Part shown: positions 62,984 to 64,000 of the stretch, piece by piece | How the letters are laid out: every line of letters starts with the position of its first letter | Position numbering within the stretch: position 1 is the first letter of the stretch | Assembly: GCF_004362895.1 (NCBI RefSeq) | Contig: NZ_SNXI01000013.1 | Location: forward strand, 16,944-80,943 | Origin: Idiomarina aquatica | GTDB taxonomy: Bacteria; Pseudomonadota; Gammaproteobacteria; Enterobacterales; Alteromonadaceae | Reading direction: 5' to 3' | Length of the DNA: 64,000 bases | Program-made: the position numbers and the translations under genes | The notes under the pieces: model-generated | What the model was told of the DNA's origin: nothing | Databases searched by the model: none | The model's input: only the letters and a program-made list of their open reading frames with translations

Positions 62984-63277
62984 TCATATAGAACAGACTG
63001 CCCGTTCCACCTGTTTTTTAAAGCTTAGAGGCAAACTATTGGGCGTTAACACATCTAGCTCGACACCTAAAAGCTCGCCGAGCTCAAACTTGATGGCTCC
63101 AATATCAAACAGTGTTGTTTCTGGAGTTGTTTCCACTAATAAGTCGAGATCACTGCCTTCAACGTCTGTGTTGGACGCAACTGAACCAAACACTCGCACA
63201 TTTTTTGCGTGATGCTTCTCAACGATTTGTTGGATTTCTTCACGGTGCCTCGTTAATAGCTTGGTTAAATCCGCCAT
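62984..63277 (-). CDS. Minimal nucleotidyltransferase (MntA-like)
   Basis: 97 aa. Signature G31-S32 with acids D43 and D45 (GSDLDLLVE) and a third acid D75 (VELDVLTP), the full catalytic set of the MNT fold. Such proteins act as antitoxins that modify HEPN partners, but no HEPN gene is adjacent here. The gene is bracketed by two inverted, nearly identical hairpin arrays (62811-62920 and 63380-63490), which suggests it moved or arrived with them (inference). Confidence 0.85.
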   Translation of the reverse strand: MADLTKLLTRHREEIQQIVEKHHAKNVRVFGSVASNTDVEGSDLDLLVETTPETTLFDIGAIKFELGELLGVELDVLTPNSLPLSFKKQVERAVCSI

Positions 63278-63335
63278 AAAATCTCCTCGGTTACTTCACG
63301 AAATATAACCGATCGGTTTGACTTATGCCATTAGT

Positions 63336-63360
63336 AGTCGCGCTGAAAGCGCGACCTACG
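63336..63360 (+). repeat. REP-like hairpin upstream of the nucleotidyltransferase gene
   Basis: GTCGCGCT-GAA-AGCGCGAC followed by CTACG, next to the right hairpin array. Confidence 0.65.
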
Positions 63361-63379
63361 CACGCCCCGCGCAAGCGCA

Positions 63380-63490
63380 GCGAGCCCAAAAAAGCCGCGC
63401 CGCAGGCGCAAATAGCCGCTGCGAGCGTAGCAAGCAGCAAACAGCCTCGGCGAAGCCGAAAACCGCCGCGGACGCAGTCCGCAAAAAGCC
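63380..63490 (-). repeat. Hairpin array, right inverted copy
   Basis: Reverse-complement partner of 62811-62920, ending about 20 bp before the rpsT promoter. The gap 63278-63589 holds only this array, a REP-like hairpin and the rpsT promoter. Confidence 0.85.
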
Positions 63491-63511
63491 ATCTTTTTTC
63501 CCGGATAGCTG

Positions 63512-63539
63512 TTGACTTTTCCGTCAGAAAAGGCATAAT
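63512..63539 (+). promoter_or_regulatory. rpsT promoter
   Basis: TTGACT (63512-63517) and CATAAT (63534-63539) are 16 bp apart, followed by a G+C-rich TCTGCGGCC discriminator, typical of a growth-rate-controlled ribosomal gene. Confidence 0.7.
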
Positions 63540-63589
63540 CTGCGGCCTTTATAAGACAAGCGTAAGTTAACGAATTTTAGGAGTTCACC

Positions 63590-63850
63590 TTGGCTAACAT
63601 TAAGTCTGCTAAAAAGCGTGCGATCCAAGCCGAGAAAAATCGCCGCCACAATGCAAGCCGTCGCTCAATGATGCGTACATACCTCAAGCGCGTAAATGCT
63701 GCGATTGAGAGCAAAAACAAAGAAGCTGCAACTGCAGCACTTAAAGACGTAGCTCCAATGCTGGATCGTTACGCAACTAAAGGCCTGATCAGCAAAAACA
63801 AAGCGGCACGTCATAAGAGCCGTTTAAACGCTAAGATCCAAGCGCTTTAA
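63590..63850 (+). CDS. rpsT: 30S ribosomal protein S20
   Basis: 86 aa, highly basic ([20 protein letters not shown]). It starts with TTG, six bases after TAGGAG; E. coli rpsT also starts with UUG, which is tied to its autoregulation. It is transcribed away from murJ, as in many gammaproteobacteria. Confidence 0.98.
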   Translation: MANIKSAKKRAIQAEKNRRHNASRRSMMRTYLKRVNAAIESKNKEAATAALKDVAPMLDRYATKGLISKNKAARHKSRLNAKIQAL

Positions 63851-63945
63851 AGATATTTACTGACCTAAGCTGTTAGCGTAGGGAAAGAAAAGCCGGCTAA
63901 AAGCTTAATGCTTGTCAGTTAAGCTAATGGCTAGCGGCTTTATAA

Positions 63946-63980
63946 GGCGACCGCATCGGATAACGTTGCGGTCGCCTTTT
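63946..63980 (+). terminator. rpsT terminator
   Basis: GGCGACCGCA pairs with TGCGGTCGCC, followed by TTTTTATT. Just upstream (about 63891-63942) a second, longer hairpin is possible (AAGCCG with CGGCTT, and inner AGCTTAA with TTAAGCT). Confidence 0.9.
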
Positions 63981-64000
63981 TATTGCACGAGGATAATGCC

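Noticed and set aside
62773..63536. Small Arg/Ala/Cys-rich ORFs in the hairpin arrays
   Set aside because: They are translations of the hairpin units; the same peptide patterns appear in every array on both strands.

Overview
The window reads as a chromosomal segment of a free-living, polarly flagellated gammaproteobacterium, closest in gene order to Pseudomonas and its relatives (Pseudomonadales in the wide sense, including former Cellvibrionales/Oceanospirillales). The reasons are the run aspS-yebC-ruvCAB-ybgC-tolQRAB-pal-cpoB-tRNA-Lys-nadA, the run flhA-flhF-fleN-fliA-cheYZAB-parC-parP-cheW-DUF2802 followed by the ccm operon, and the run rpsT/murJ-ribF-ileS-lspA-fkpB-ispH followed by pseudopilins. 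No prophage, transposase or CRISPR array is visible. The exact genus cannot be named from the sequence alone.

Layout. 1-645: no recognised gene, one hairpin terminator. 646-4830: PilZ-type c-di-GMP receptor, a YeeZ-like SDR, and a small two-gene toxin-antitoxin-like module. 4912-12261: gltBD (glutamate synthase, with a good ArgR-box match at gltB) and nadA. 12513-23370: two tRNA-Lys genes, the Tol-Pal envelope operon, a candidate small RNA, and ruvBAC-yebC-aspS. 23645-30119: a periplasmic-binding GGDEF protein, cmoAB (tRNA uridine-34 modification), a LysR regulator, galU, a small membrane protein, and an RssB-like response regulator. 30194-37989: mlaA at the end of a complete ccmABCDEFGHI cytochrome c maturation operon. 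38130-52541: fliK and an FlhB-tail protein on the + strand, facing a long minus-strand motility/chemotaxis operon (flhA to DUF2802) with polar-array proteins ParC/ParP but no motCD. 52953-54348: four overlapping pseudopilin genes in the order H-J-K-I. 54438-54961: parDE. 55121-62763: ispH, fkpB, lspA, ileS, ribF and murJ. 62984-63850: a lone minimal nucleotidyltransferase gene and rpsT.

The most unusual feature is the density of short palindromic repeats. Four kinds can be told apart by eye: (i) about 120-bp imperfect palindromes with CCACGGAG arms (four full copies and one half copy, all in the same orientation); (ii) REP-like single hairpins ending in CTACG (at least eight); (iii) a pair of about 230-bp inverted-repeat elements upstream of gltB and of flhA; (iv) tandem arrays of tiny hairpins joined by spacers such as AACAGCC or CTAAACC. 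Class (iv) occurs between genes and also in frame inside fliK, flhF, cheA, ribF and probably parP, where it makes low-complexity linkers. Two nearly identical class (iv) arrays lie inverted on either side of the lone nucleotidyltransferase gene. A proliferating hairpin repeat that invades both intergenic space and protein linkers is my best candidate for an undescribed system here.

Second-line candidates are the about 130-nt small RNA at 18435-18564 (clear promoter and terminator, no ORF), the 4028-4763 two-gene module, and three copies in CheA of a short motif that resembles the CheY-binding tail of CheZ.
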